Counted from the first letter of the stretch, positions 7,100 to 15,915 are shown. The stretch: 23,728 nt of DNA from JBBQVS01 sp038211295 (GCA_038211295.1 JBBQVS010000061.1:1-23728); one strand, 5' to 3'. Numbers and translations: made by a program. The notes: a model not told the origin generated them from the letters alone.

Positions 7100-8677
7100 T
7101 TACTTAGCTGGGTTGTCCCACACACGCCCGTCCCTCTTGATTAACGCCTCTGCCTTCTGTGGCCCCCATGTTCCAGCAACATATGAATGTATTTCCGGCT
7201 CTTCTATCTTCTCCCAGACCTTTGTGATACTGTCGATGATAGCCCAAGATGCCTCGATCTCATCGCGACGAATAAACAACGTCGAGTCTCCAAGCACACA
7301 ATCAGCGAGCAGTCGCTCGTATGCCTCTGGCGATTGAATGCCAAAAGCCGTCTTATAGGAGAAGTTCATGTCAACCGAGGCGAGATGTTGCGCGGCACCC
7401 GGTACTTTCGCGCCAAATTTGAGCGAGATGCCTTCATCTGGTTGAATACGAATAGTCAGACGGTTTGGCGTAAGCCCTTTTGTCTCGTCCGGCTTGTATA
7501 GTTGATGCGGGACTCGCTTGAATTGAATCGCGACTTCGGTGCTGCGCGAGGGAAGACACTTGCCCGTGCGAATGTAAAACGGGACATCGGCCCACCGCCA
7601 GTTTTCAATAAACAGCTTGAGCGCAACAAACGTCTCTGTGTGCGACTGCGGATTAACACCCTTTTCTTCCAGATAGCCAACCGTCTGCTCACCACCCGAA
7701 GTGCCTGCTGTATATTGCCCACGCACGGTTCGCCTCTCTACCTGGTCTGGCGTCATCAGTGGAATGGCACGCAACAGCTTCACCTTTTCATCGCGTATCG
7801 CGTTTGCGTCAAAAGCTGATGGTGCTTCCATACAGGTAAGGCACAGCACCTGCATAATGTGGTTTTGTACCATATCGCGAATTGCGCCCTCGGACTCGTA
7901 ATACTCCGAGCGCGAACCGATACTCAAACTTTCCGCAACCAGGACTTGGACGTGATCGATATAATTCTGGTTCCAGAGTGGCTCAAAGATGCCATTGGCA
8001 AAACGGAACGCCAGAATGTTTTGCACCGTCTCTTTGCCCATATAGTGGTCGATACGGAAGATTTGGTCTTCACGGAACGCTCTACCAATCTCCTCGTTCA
8101 GCTCTTTGGCGGATTCAAGGTCATGCCCAAAGGGTTTCTCAATGATGAGGCGCGTCCACCCGTGACCATCTTTCCCCTGCTGCCATTCCGGTTGAGCCAG
8201 ACCAGCACGACCCAAATGCGTTACAATCTGCGGATCCATCTCTGGTGGCGTGGATAGGTAGAAGATGCGGTTTCCTTTTGTGTCCTGCTCTCTGTCAAGC
8301 TTCGTGAGCAGGTCGGAGAGCTTATGATACCCTTCGTCATCGTCCAGATTGGCCTGACAGTAAAAAAGCTTTTGCGCGAATGCCTGTTGTGCTTCACTAT
8401 CCAGTTTATCGTCCTCTGGCATGTACTTGTTAATTGACTCTAACGCCATCGCCCGCCACTGTTCATCGTTCATTGGACGACGCGCATACGCAACAATGCT
8501 AAAGCCTTCCTTCAATGGATGGTCATGCATAAGATGCGCCAAGGTCGGTAGTAACTTTCGCTGAGCAAGATCGCCCGTAGCACCAAAAATCACAATCGCG
8601 CACGGCTCCGGCGTGTGACCTTCTTGCCAGATCGCGTGCTGCTTGAGTGAGGTTCCTACTTGAACACCTTGTGTCAT
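7100..8677 (-). CDS. zwf: Glucose-6-phosphate 1-dehydrogenase
   Basis: This is the first enzyme of the oxidative pentose phosphate pathway: it oxidises glucose-6-phosphate to 6-phosphogluconolactone and yields NADPH. At 525 aa it is slightly longer than usual because of about 25 residues before the Rossmann motif FGATGDLAQRKLLP (residues 31-44). The active-site signature RIDHYMGKE (catalytic H211) and the IIEKPFGHD segment are intact. The start at 8677 is supported by GGAGAA 7 nt upstream on the minus strand; the frame stays open about 70 codons further upstream but reads as non-protein-like. No opcA or gnd is adjacent. It is divergent from the oxidoreductase gene at 8860, and their shared 182-bp gap holds tandem repeats near the zwf leader. 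Confidence 0.96.
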   Translation of the reverse strand: MTQGVQVGTSLKQHAIWQEGHTPEPCAIVIFGATGDLAQRKLLPTLAHLMHDHPLKEGFSIVAYARRPMNDEQWRAMALESINKYMPEDDKLDSEAQQAFAQKLFYCQANLDDDEGYHKLSDLLTKLDREQDTKGNRIFYLSTPPEMDPQIVTHLGRAGLAQPEWQQGKDGHGWTRLIIEKPFGHDLESAKELNEEIGRAFREDQIFRIDHYMGKETVQNILAFRFANGIFEPLWNQNYIDHVQVLVAESLSIGSRSEYYESEGAIRDMVQNHIMQVLCLTCMEAPSAFDANAIRDEKVKLLRAIPLMTPDQVERRTVRGQYTAGTSGGEQTVGYLEEKGVNPQSHTETFVALKLFIENWRWADVPFYIRTGKCLPSRSTEVAIQFKRVPHQLYKPDETKGLTPNRLTIRIQPDEGISLKFGAKVPGAAQHLASVDMNFSYKTAFGIQSPEAYERLLADCVLGDSTLFIRRDEIEASWAIIDSITKVWEKIEEPEIHSYVAGTWGPQKAEALIKRDGRVWDNPAK

Positions 8678-8696
8678 ATGAAAATTCTCCTGTCGA

Positions 8697-8726
8697 TTTT
8701 TTCGGCCTCTGTTTTTTTCGGTCTCT
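8697..8726 (-). repeat. Two tandem 14-bp repeats in the zwf leader
   Basis: On the plus strand TTTTTTCGGCCTCT (8697-8710) is followed by TTTTTTCGGTCTCT (8713-8726). They match at 13 of 14 bases with a 16-bp period and lie just upstream of the zwf ribosome binding site. They could be tandem regulator sites or an A-rich translation enhancer in the zwf mRNA. Confidence 0.45.
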
Positions 8727-8859
8727 ATACAGTACACGGAAGAGAACGATGTTTCGTATAAACAACGCGGTGATATCGTACAATATATTTGCGCGACACA
8801 GATATACATTTTTGTATTCCTGCCAATCTCGTAAAACACTAAAATGGGAGCACAGCAGC

Positions 8860-10296
8860 ATGGCACGTACAAGCCACATGCAGTACGATATGACAATCAT
8901 TGGAGGTGGATCAGGGGGGCTTACCGCAGCACGCGTCGCCGCATCACTTGGTGCAACCGTACTGCTAATAGATAAGGAGAAGTTGGGCGGAGACTGCCTG
9001 TATTACGGCTGTGTGCCAAGCAAAAGTCTTCTTCATGTCGCCCGCATTGTCCACCAGGCGCGGGAGATCGCGTTGCTGGGTTTGACCTCAGTTCCCGTAA
9101 CAGTGGATATGGCAAAGGTGAGCAAATATGTTCAGGGAGTTATCGAGCGAGTGAGTGAAGCTGAAAAGGTATACACCGAAAATGTAACGGTTAAGTTCGG
9201 CAAAGTTACGTTCATCTCCGCTACCGAACTACTCCTGAATGGCGAGCCGTTCACAAGCCGTAACACGATTATCGCCACTGGTTCGCGTCCAGCAGTTCCA
9301 CTCATCGAGGGACTGGCAGAAACAGGCTATTATACCAATAATGATCTATTCGACCTTGAACATCTCCCCACTTCCTTACTTGTGATTGGCGGTGGCCCCG
9401 TTGGAGTAGAGATGAGCCAGGCGTTTTCACGTCTGGGTACGCGGGTTACAATCCTGCAACGTGCCAGGCGCATTCTGCCAAAGGAAGATCACGATGCTTC
9501 CGCCACACTTGCACAGGTACTTACATCCGAGGGTATTACACTGGTAACAGAAGCCACCGTGCTCAAGGTTGAGCGGAAAGGCACGAAAAAGCTTGTCACA
9601 ATTCAGCATGGGCAAGAGCAGAAAACGCTTGAAGCCGACGAACTTCTGGTCGCGCTTGGACGTGCGCCAAACGTGGAAGCACTCAATCTTGAAGCTGCCA
9701 ATGTCACTTACGACGACAAAGGTATTTCAGTTGATGAGCACCTGCAAACATCGACCCCAAACATTCTCGCAATCGGCGATGTAATTGGCGGGGGCTACCT
9801 CTTCACACATGTCGCGTCCTATCAGGCGGGTATAGCTGTACGCAACGCCCTTGTTCCTGTCAGCAAAAAGAAGGTTGATTACCGTGTTGTGCCGTGGTGT
9901 ACTTTTACCGAGCCAGAGGTTGCACGTGTCGGTTTGACGCTTGAAGAGGCAGAGAAGCAACATAAAGAGGTTCGCGTGGAGAGCTTCCCATTCGCGGAAG
10001 TTGACCGCGCTCAAGCCGAAAACGAGACGGTAGGCTTCATCAAACTTATTCTGGCAGGAAAAAAAGGGGAGATTATCGGAGCGCACATTGTTGGGCCACG
10101 CGCGGGCGAACTGCTCGGCGAAATCACTCTCGCCATACAGCACAAAATGACTGTCAACGACATCTATAACACGATTCATACCTATCCTACAATGGCAACG
10201 GGCATTCAGCAAGCAGCATTCGAGGCATACCTGAAAAGCGATACTGCCGCAGGTAATCGCAAAATTGTACGCACGTTGCTCAACTTCAGAGGGTGA
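8860..10296 (+). CDS. Class I pyridine nucleotide-disulfide oxidoreductase, MerA/Lpd-like
   Basis: This FAD- and NAD(P)-dependent flavoenzyme has 478 aa. The N-terminal FAD motif is GGGSGGLTAARVAASLGA. The redox-active disulfide is GGDCLYYGCVPSKS (C46, C51). The second dinucleotide motif is VIGGGPVGVEMSQAFSRLG, the FAD Asp motif is ILAIGDVIGG, and the C-terminal dimer domain contains HTYPTMATG (H440). It is not a typical dihydrolipoamide dehydrogenase: the usual HxHPTxxE reads HTYPTMAT, so the Glu partner of the catalytic His is missing. It is not a true mercuric reductase either, since the C-terminal Cys pair and N-terminal metal-binding domain are absent. The start at 8860 has GGGAG 10 nt upstream; upstream in-frame codons look non-coding. 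The substrate is unknown; the placement opposite zwf fits an NADPH-linked redox role (inference). Confidence 0.85.
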   Translation: MARTSHMQYDMTIIGGGSGGLTAARVAASLGATVLLIDKEKLGGDCLYYGCVPSKSLLHVARIVHQAREIALLGLTSVPVTVDMAKVSKYVQGVIERVSEAEKVYTENVTVKFGKVTFISATELLLNGEPFTSRNTIIATGSRPAVPLIEGLAETGYYTNNDLFDLEHLPTSLLVIGGGPVGVEMSQAFSRLGTRVTILQRARRILPKEDHDASATLAQVLTSEGITLVTEATVLKVERKGTKKLVTIQHGQEQKTLEADELLVALGRAPNVEALNLEAANVTYDDKGISVDEHLQTSTPNILAIGDVIGGGYLFTHVASYQAGIAVRNALVPVSKKKVDYRVVPWCTFTEPEVARVGLTLEEAEKQHKEVRVESFPFAEVDRAQAENETVGFIKLILAGKKGEIIGAHIVGPRAGELLGEITLAIQHKMTVNDIYNTIHTYPTMATGIQQAAFEAYLKSDTAAGNRKIVRTLLNFRG

Positions 10297-10300
10297 GCAA

Positions 10301-10366
10301 GAGAGTTTGAGCGATTGCTCCATACTAAGAAACGTTTCCTGGTGTAGACCAATCGCTCAAACTCTC
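10301..10366. terminator. Long perfect inverted repeat between convergent genes
   Basis: A 17-bp perfect inverted repeat (10301-10317 with 10350-10366, core GTTTGAGCGATTG) has a 32-nt loop that itself contains the palindrome GAAACGTTTC (10329-10338). It starts 4 nt after the oxidoreductase stop and ends 13 nt before the stop of the convergent gene. No T-run follows on either strand, so simple intrinsic termination is unproven. Confidence 0.5.
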
Positions 10367-10379
10367 CTACTTCACCACA

Positions 10380-11381
10380 TCACTTCGTCTTTCTTTTGTG
10401 TGGCGCAGCCTCATAATACTGTTTCAGGGTCGAGAATGGACGCGAGAACAGCAGAGCGCACACGATACAAATGAGAATGGGCGCCAGCAGTGAAACGGTG
10501 ATTGCCAGGATGAGATGTACATGGAACAGTGTAAGAAAGCTATATTGTAGCACAACAAGTAGAACCAGCACACTCAGCGTCACCAATGTAAACGCGATAG
10601 TCCAACGGGCGCGAAGATGCGATTGTACCATAGAGTAGCGTAACTCGGCCTGCTCACGCACCGTGTCTTGCATCCCAAGCAGCTTCTGCCGCTCGGCCTC
10701 TACTTCCGAATGTTCTTGTTCCAACTGCGTCGTGATACGTTGCGCCTCGCCCGTCAGGTAACGCGCCTCGACGAGTTGCTTCTGCTCAATCTGAGTGGCG
10801 CGTAACTTGATTGTCCTCATGGCATCTTGTAACTCTATCGGGGCCGCGTCCGGCTCAAGCACAAGCGTTTGGGCCGCAACGGACAGGTGTTTTTCGCATT
10901 CCTCTTGTACGGTAGCAGTAAAATTACTGTATAGTTCTTGATACCGCCGCTCCATAGTACGGTACGCTTCTTGCAGGTGGTTACGTTCGTTTGTCACTTC
11001 TTGCAAGTGTCCGTGATACTGTTCCAGCTCGTGCGAGTGTCCACTATGAATAACGGTCACTTCGCGTTCAAAATCCCCCTGCATGGCAGTGTATTCTTTG
11101 AGCAACCGTTGCATCTCGCCGTGCATCGCGTCGAGTTCATGACGGATACGTCTGTTCTCTTCGCGTAGCTGCGTCACCTGTCGCCACGCGACTTTCGCGC
11201 CAGCAGTACCTTGTTCAGCTACTTCGTTTTTGACTGCGGGGAGCGTCTCGGTCTCTTTCTCGCTCTGCTTCTGCTGTAAAATGTTTTGTCTTCGCTCGCT
11301 CAACGCACTACGATGATCGAAGGTACGTGGAAGTTGCCGCATTGCCTCAGTCGTGCGCGTGGTATCATCTGGCGACAGCAT
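10380..11381 (-). CDS. Coiled-coil protein with two C-terminal membrane segments
   Basis: No known family was recognised in this 333-aa protein. Residues 1-60 are polar and probably disordered. About 65-255 is rich in Glu, Gln, Arg and Leu with heptad spacing, a long coiled coil (LREENRRIRHELDAMHGEM and an HSHELEQYHGHLQEVTNERN stretch). Two hydrophobic segments at about 260-282 and 288-312 are split by a short HVH loop, and the tail is basic (HKRKTK). The shape suggests a membrane-tethered scaffold with its coiled coil in the cytoplasm. The start at 11381 has AGGAGAG about 9 nt upstream; an in-frame ATG at 11429 would add 16 basic residues with no better site. It follows the alpha/beta hydrolase gene on the same strand after 144 nt. 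Confidence 0.72.
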   Translation of the reverse strand: MLSPDDTTRTTEAMRQLPRTFDHRSALSERRQNILQQKQSEKETETLPAVKNEVAEQGTAGAKVAWRQVTQLREENRRIRHELDAMHGEMQRLLKEYTAMQGDFEREVTVIHSGHSHELEQYHGHLQEVTNERNHLQEAYRTMERRYQELYSNFTATVQEECEKHLSVAAQTLVLEPDAAPIELQDAMRTIKLRATQIEQKQLVEARYLTGEAQRITTQLEQEHSEVEAERQKLLGMQDTVREQAELRYSMVQSHLRARWTIAFTLVTLSVLVLLVVLQYSFLTLFHVHLILAITVSLLAPILICIVCALLFSRPFSTLKQYYEAAPHKRKTK

Positions 11382-11525
11382 TTTTCTTTCTCTCCTGAAA
11401 CACTTCCCGAACAAACGCTTAAAAACCATCTAGCCGATACTGCACGTCAAGAAACCAGGTGTTTCTCTTCTCTCTTGCAAGTATGCCTAATATTTAAGCA
11501 AGATGCAAGGGTTTTTTGAGAGGTT

Positions 11526-12581
11526 TCAAGCAACCTCACTAAAAGAGGCTGGAAAGTCTTCTCCCAGGTGGCGCGAAAGAAAGCTGCGAAGCGTTTTGTT
11601 GTATAAGCGTGGGTCTGCACCATACGCGCCACAATGCGAGCCACCATCCACGAACAGCGTTTCCAATGGAGTCTCACATGCTTCAGCTTCCGCCGCGATC
11701 TGCCGCGCGTGCGTGATCGGAATGAGTTCGTCGCCTGTTGCATGTATGAGGAGAATCGGGATAACATGCTGTTGGAGCGTCGTTCTGGCACGCCTCTTCC
11801 AACGGCGAAAGCTTGTCGCGGGACGCGCGACAACATCATACCCGAAGCGCACACGAAACGCGACGAAGCCTAAAGAAGTGATAAGCCAGACCAGTGCGGG
11901 ACACCACGAGCCTATAGAGCGCAAGAGCAGGGGCCAGCGTCGCATCTCGCGGAGCATCTGGTACTGGACAATGCGCCGCATGATCTCGTCCGAGCGAGCG
12001 TAAGGACTGTCGGCAACAATCGCCGCAACGTGCGGACTGGGCGGAGTCAAAAGCGCGACAGAGGCACCCATAGAAAAGCCGTGAACGATGATTTTCCCCG
12101 CCAGGGTCTCCGGTTGACGCGCCGCGACCTCTATCGCCGCTTCCAGATCGCGTACTTCGATATTACCGCCACTTGTTATGACGCTTTCACTTTCCCCATG
12201 CCCGCGAAAATCAAACGTGAGTATGTTGAAACCATAGCTATACTGAGTGGAGGCAATCGCACGAAGCAGCGTGCGATTGATGCGGTAGCCGTGACAGAGA
12301 ATAACGGTTGGGGCTGGTTCTGCTTGCGCCCAGAAGTCACCGCGCAAAACGGTGCCATCGCTTCCCTGAAAAAGCAGTGCCTCTTGACTGGCAAGAGGTG
12401 GTTCTAGCACGTCGTGTGGCATCTCCCAGGTGAATGCGGAGTCATCGATAGGCGTATGGGGCCGCGAAAAGTCTTCAACAAAGCGATGCGCTAGAATACC
12501 AATACCACTGGTGACAGTAAGCCCTAATAGGCCAGTGGAAGTGGCAAGACCAATAGTTGTCCAACGAGGGAGGCCAGACAT
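11526..12581 (-). CDS. Alpha/beta hydrolase with N-terminal membrane anchor
   Basis: The 351-aa serine hydrolase has an N-terminal hydrophobic segment at about residues 9-32, probably an uncleaved anchor placing the enzyme at the membrane. The hydrolase core begins with the oxyanion motif HGYRINR. It carries the nucleophile elbow GFSMGAS (S170), the acid D284 in HATGDELIP, and H316 in GGSHCGAY, a complete Ser-Asp-His triad. DFRGHGES is also typical. A lid-like insertion rich in Arg and Trp lies at about 200-260. AAGGAG about 8 nt before 12581 supports the start. The crtI-type gene lies 139 nt upstream on the same strand, with a hairpin in between. Substrate unknown; esterase, lipase or peptidase-like activity are all possible. 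Confidence 0.86.
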   Translation of the reverse strand: MSGLPRWTTIGLATSTGLLGLTVTSGIGILAHRFVEDFSRPHTPIDDSAFTWEMPHDVLEPPLASQEALLFQGSDGTVLRGDFWAQAEPAPTVILCHGYRINRTLLRAIASTQYSYGFNILTFDFRGHGESESVITSGGNIEVRDLEAAIEVAARQPETLAGKIIVHGFSMGASVALLTPPSPHVAAIVADSPYARSDEIMRRIVQYQMLREMRRWPLLLRSIGSWCPALVWLITSLGFVAFRVRFGYDVVARPATSFRRWKRRARTTLQQHVIPILLIHATGDELIPITHARQIAAEAEACETPLETLFVDGGSHCGAYGADPRLYNKTLRSFLSRHLGEDFPASFSEVA

Positions 12582-12661
12582 AGTATTTACTCCTTGGCAG
12601 TTACTCTTATGCTATCGCTGTACTTAGTAATACGCTGGTAGACACAAAAATTGTCACAGTC

Positions 12662-12687
12662 GGGGAATACACTTTACAGTATTCCCC
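12662..12687 (-). terminator. Hairpin after the crtI-type gene
   Basis: A 9-bp perfect stem GGGGAATAC (12662-12670) / GTATTCCCC (12679-12687) has an 8-nt loop. On the minus strand a T-run (AATTTTTG) follows about 9 nt later, so this may be a weak terminator after crtI or a processing hairpin. Confidence 0.5.
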
Positions 12688-12720
12688 AATTGTTAGAAGA
12701 AAATACTAGTCTTTTGCTTG

Positions 12721-14238
12721 TTAGTCGCCAACGCTAACCGAGGCACGCGTTGACTGCGCCCCTATAGAGGGGGACGTTCCAATCATATCCGCTACTATTT
12801 TACCAGAACTCATGACCCCCGGCAACCCCGCACCAGGGTGAGTACCCGCGCCCGCGAAGTACAGGTTTGGCACGTCTTCACTCTGGTTGTGCGGACGGAA
12901 CCAGGCCGATTGCGTCAGAATTGGCTCAACCGAGAAGGCACTGCCCAGGTAACTATTTAGCGTATCGCGGAAGTGTAAGGGGTCAATATACTGCTCGGTG
13001 ACAAGATGCTTCGAGAGATCAGGCAGGTAACGCTCCTCCAGGTAGCCCATGATGGAGTCACGGTAGGGCTTCGCCATCGTTGTCCAATCAGTATCGCCAC
13101 CCAGGTGCGGTACGGGTGAAAGGACATAGAAGCTATCACACCCTTCTGGCGCAAGCGCGGGATCCGTTGCGGTGGGACGATGCAGGTAAAGCGAGAAATC
13201 TTTGGAAAGTGTTTTGTGCTTGAAGATATCTTCGAGCAGACCTTTGTAGCGCGGCCCCATCAGAATTTCATGATGCGCGACATGCTCATACTTACGGTTC
13301 GTCCCAAAGTAGATGACAAAGAGCGACATGGCATATTCCAGGCTCTTAATTCTCTTGTCGGTATTTTTACGACGAAAACGCGTGGGAATCATATTCAGGT
13401 ATGTATACGCGACATCGGCGTTGCTGACCACAACATCCGCCGCCACAAACTCGCTTGCTCCCAACTGCACACCTTTCGCACGACCCGTCTTCTCATCGAT
13501 GACAATTTCCGAGACCTCGGTATTTAGTGCCAGCGTGCCACCAATCTCTTGAAACAACTTCGCCAACGCACGTACCAACGCACCCGTGCCACCCATCGCG
13601 TACCAGACGCCAAACTTTTGCTCTAATGTATGAATCAGCGCATAAATGGAAGTGCTCTGAAATGGATTGCCCCCGATAAGCAAGGGGTGGAAGCTAAAAA
13701 CCTGCCGTAAATGCTCATCCTTGATATACTGATTTACAAAGGCGGCAACTGACTTCTGAGCTTGCAGGCGCACCATGTCGGGCGCAACCTTCATCATATC
13801 AGAGAATTTCGAGAAAGGCTGGTCGATTAGCTCAAAGCCCGTTTTATAGATATCCTCGCCCGCCCGCGCGAAACGTAGATAGCCTTCGACATCATCAGGG
13901 TTGAACTCCCGTATCTGACGGATATTGTTTTCCCGGTCTCCACTATAGTGAAAGACAGAGCCGTCATCAAAGCGAATATTGTAGAAAGGGCTAATCGGCA
14001 CCAACGTTACATAGTCCTCTGTCTTTTTACCACAGAGCGCGAAAAGATCGTGAATGAGCCAGGGAGCGGTAATGATTGTGGGGCCACCGTCAAAAGTGAA
14101 GCCATCTTGCTCATAGACATAAGCGCGACCACCCGGCTTATCACGTTTCTCAAGCATCGTCACTTGATGCCCCTGCGCTTGCAAGCGAATAGCGGCGGTC
14201 AATCCACCAAAACCACTGCCAATAACAACTATCTTCAT
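12721..14238 (-). CDS. crtI: Phytoene desaturase-type (CrtI family) carotenoid oxidoreductase
   Basis: This FAD-dependent desaturase is 505 aa, the normal CrtI length. The N-terminal dinucleotide motif is GSGFGGLTAAIRL (about residues 7-19), followed by EKRDKPGGRAYVYEQDGFTF. The C-terminal FAD signature is YFAGAGTHPGAGLPGVMSSG (about 464-483). Family members act at the membrane and introduce conjugated double bonds into phytoene; some paralogues act on other carotenoids, so the exact number of steps is not certain. The start at 14238 has GAGGAA 7 nt upstream. No phytoene synthase, cyclase or GGPP synthase is adjacent, so the rest of the pathway must be elsewhere. An alpha/beta hydrolase gene follows on the same strand. 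Confidence 0.87.
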   Translation of the reverse strand: MKIVVIGSGFGGLTAAIRLQAQGHQVTMLEKRDKPGGRAYVYEQDGFTFDGGPTIITAPWLIHDLFALCGKKTEDYVTLVPISPFYNIRFDDGSVFHYSGDRENNIRQIREFNPDDVEGYLRFARAGEDIYKTGFELIDQPFSKFSDMMKVAPDMVRLQAQKSVAAFVNQYIKDEHLRQVFSFHPLLIGGNPFQSTSIYALIHTLEQKFGVWYAMGGTGALVRALAKLFQEIGGTLALNTEVSEIVIDEKTGRAKGVQLGASEFVAADVVVSNADVAYTYLNMIPTRFRRKNTDKRIKSLEYAMSLFVIYFGTNRKYEHVAHHEILMGPRYKGLLEDIFKHKTLSKDFSLYLHRPTATDPALAPEGCDSFYVLSPVPHLGGDTDWTTMAKPYRDSIMGYLEERYLPDLSKHLVTEQYIDPLHFRDTLNSYLGSAFSVEPILTQSAWFRPHNQSEDVPNLYFAGAGTHPGAGLPGVMSSGKIVADMIGTSPSIGAQSTRASVSVGD

Positions 14239-14423
14239 GAAAATTCCTCAATTTCAAACGCAACAAATTCTCTTACTGGAAGTATACATGTTCTTACCAG
14301 ATAGGACGATTCCATGATACAAAGGGGGTAGCCCCATTGAAGCCAACTAACTCACAAAGTGCGGCGGGAGCATGGCCCCACCATGCTTCACTCTACGCCT
14401 GATGGCACGTTGTGTCTCTTCCG

Positions 14424-14464
14424 TATGATACAATATACCCTGAGATCTCTAATATTGTACCATA
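14424..14464. promoter_or_regulatory. Imperfect dyad upstream of pncB, candidate operator
   Basis: TATGATACAATAT (14424-14436) and ATATTGTACCATA (14452-14464) are inverted copies matching at 12 of 13 positions around a 15-nt centre holding AGATCT. It ends 47 nt before the pncB start and overlaps the likely promoter region. A regulator of NAD biosynthesis is one possibility, but I cannot match it to a known NrtR or NiaR site. A smaller hairpin (AGCATGG 14369-14375, CCATGCT 14381-14387) lies upstream. The gap 14239-14511 holds nothing else I can name. Confidence 0.4.
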
Positions 14465-14511
14465 TACACTAACTAGGCAGGATTTCTTTAGCGGAAAGCG
14501 AGAGTAGCGAC

Positions 14512-15903
14512 ATGAATCGTCGGGCACCACATCTACATACGGGGTTAATGACAGACATGTATCATCCAGACTCGGCGTATATCGCGTGGAGAAGCGGCAT
14601 CAATGGGCTAACCACGTTCGATCTATACACACGCAAAGCTCCGTTTGGTGGAGCGTATCTTCTGGTTGCAGGCATAGAGGCGGCACTAGAGTATGTTCAG
14701 GCATTTCGCTACTCGGACGAAGAATTGGAATTTCTTGCACGTATCCGCGACTATGATATGGAGTTTCTTGACGAACTAGCGCATTTGCGCTTCACGGGCG
14801 AAATTGTCGCCCTACCCGAAGGCTCTATCGCGTTTCCCAACGAGCCAATCATGCGCGTCACGGCTCCCTTTCGTGAGGCATTATTGCTTGAAGCCGGCTT
14901 GTTACAAGCTATTGGCCTCTCAACACTGATTGCGACAAAGGCATCGCGGATAGTGTATGCGGCCGAGCAAGGGCATCAGCGGCGTGTGTCGGAGTTCGCG
15001 TTTCGGCGGGCGCAGGAACCTTTGACGGTGGCGCGTTCCTCATATATTGGCGGTTGTTCCAGCACATCCCTGTTGAACGCGGCATATGAGTTCCGCCTAC
15101 CCGCCACAGGCACCATTCCTCACGCACTGGTTGAAGTCTTTCCCTCCGAAGAGGCGGCGTTCGAGGCCACAGCAGAGGCGTACAACCGTTATACATTGTT
15201 GCTAGATACGTATGATACACGACAGGCGACGCATACAGCAATCGAGGTCGCGTTGCGCTCGCAGGAGACGATGGGCCACACGCTTGCGGCTGTACGGCTC
15301 GATAGCGGCGATCTGGTCGCAGACAGTATCTATGTGCGTGAACAACTTGATAAGGCGGGTCTTTCCGGGGTACGCATTCTCGTGAGCGGCGACCTCGACG
15401 AATGGAAAATAGCGGAGATGATAAAAGCGGGTGCGATGGTGGACTCGTTTGGTGTGGGAACGTCGCTTGGCAGTGGTGCCGGCTCTCTCGAACAGGGCGT
15501 CGAGGGGGGGTCGCTTGGCACAGTGTATAAAGAGGTATGGTACGTAGATGAGTCGGGAACTGAGTATCCTAAAGTGAAGATCGCTGGCCCCAAAAGTACG
15601 TGGCCCGGCAAAAAAGAGATATATCGCCACCCCGATTGGAAGGAGGACATTATTCAGCTTGCACAAGAGCCGCGCACAGACAGCTATCATCGCATTCTGC
15701 GCCCCGTTATGCGAAACGGCGAGATGATTCCAGGAAGCTTGCCGCCCCTCTCCGAGATACGCGAACTTGCTCAACAAAACCTGCATCAGCTTCCGCTACA
15801 GTATCGCGCATTGCGTGTCGAAGAGCCATACCCCGTGCATTTCAGCGAGGGCTTGCAGTCATTACGCAAACAAGCCGCCAAGCTTGTCGGAAAAAACATT
15901 TAG
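14512..15903 (+). CDS. pncB: Nicotinate phosphoribosyltransferase
   Basis: This enzyme starts the Preiss-Handler route by coupling nicotinate to PRPP, with ATP stimulation, to give nicotinate mononucleotide for NAD synthesis. The 463-aa protein shows the family order: LMTDMYHPDSAY near the N-terminus, RKAPFGGAYLLVAG, SEFAFRRAQ, GTIPHALVEVF, LLDTYDT, VRLDSGDL and FGVGTSLGSGAG. It is the compact bacterial type of class II phosphoribosyltransferases. The ribosome binding site before ATG 14512 is weak (AGCGAGAG about 7 nt upstream). The gene is divergent from crtI across 273 bp, and a dyad upstream may be its operator. No nadD, nadE or pncA is adjacent. Confidence 0.93.
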   Translation: MNRRAPHLHTGLMTDMYHPDSAYIAWRSGINGLTTFDLYTRKAPFGGAYLLVAGIEAALEYVQAFRYSDEELEFLARIRDYDMEFLDELAHLRFTGEIVALPEGSIAFPNEPIMRVTAPFREALLLEAGLLQAIGLSTLIATKASRIVYAAEQGHQRRVSEFAFRRAQEPLTVARSSYIGGCSSTSLLNAAYEFRLPATGTIPHALVEVFPSEEAAFEATAEAYNRYTLLLDTYDTRQATHTAIEVALRSQETMGHTLAAVRLDSGDLVADSIYVREQLDKAGLSGVRILVSGDLDEWKIAEMIKAGAMVDSFGVGTSLGSGAGSLEQGVEGGSLGTVYKEVWYVDESGTEYPKVKIAGPKSTWPGKKEIYRHPDWKEDIIQLAQEPRTDSYHRILRPVMRNGEMIPGSLPPLSEIRELAQQNLHQLPLQYRALRVEEPYPVHFSEGLQSLRKQAAKLVGKNI

Positions 15904-15915
15904 TTGATGTTTTGT

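Noticed and set aside
8647..8859. N-terminal extension of the flavoenzyme and of zwf into the shared gap
   Set aside because: The extended sequences are not protein-like, would overlap each other, and both genes have good ribosome binding sites at the shorter starts.
8860..10296. Mercuric reductase or dihydrolipoamide dehydrogenase as a firm name
   Set aside because: The C-terminal Cys pair and metal-binding domain of MerA are missing, and the His-Glu dyad of LPD is altered, so only the family is given.
12030..12407. 125-codon plus-strand frame within the alpha/beta hydrolase gene
   Set aside because: It is a shadow of the hydrolase, whose full catalytic triad is on the opposite strand.
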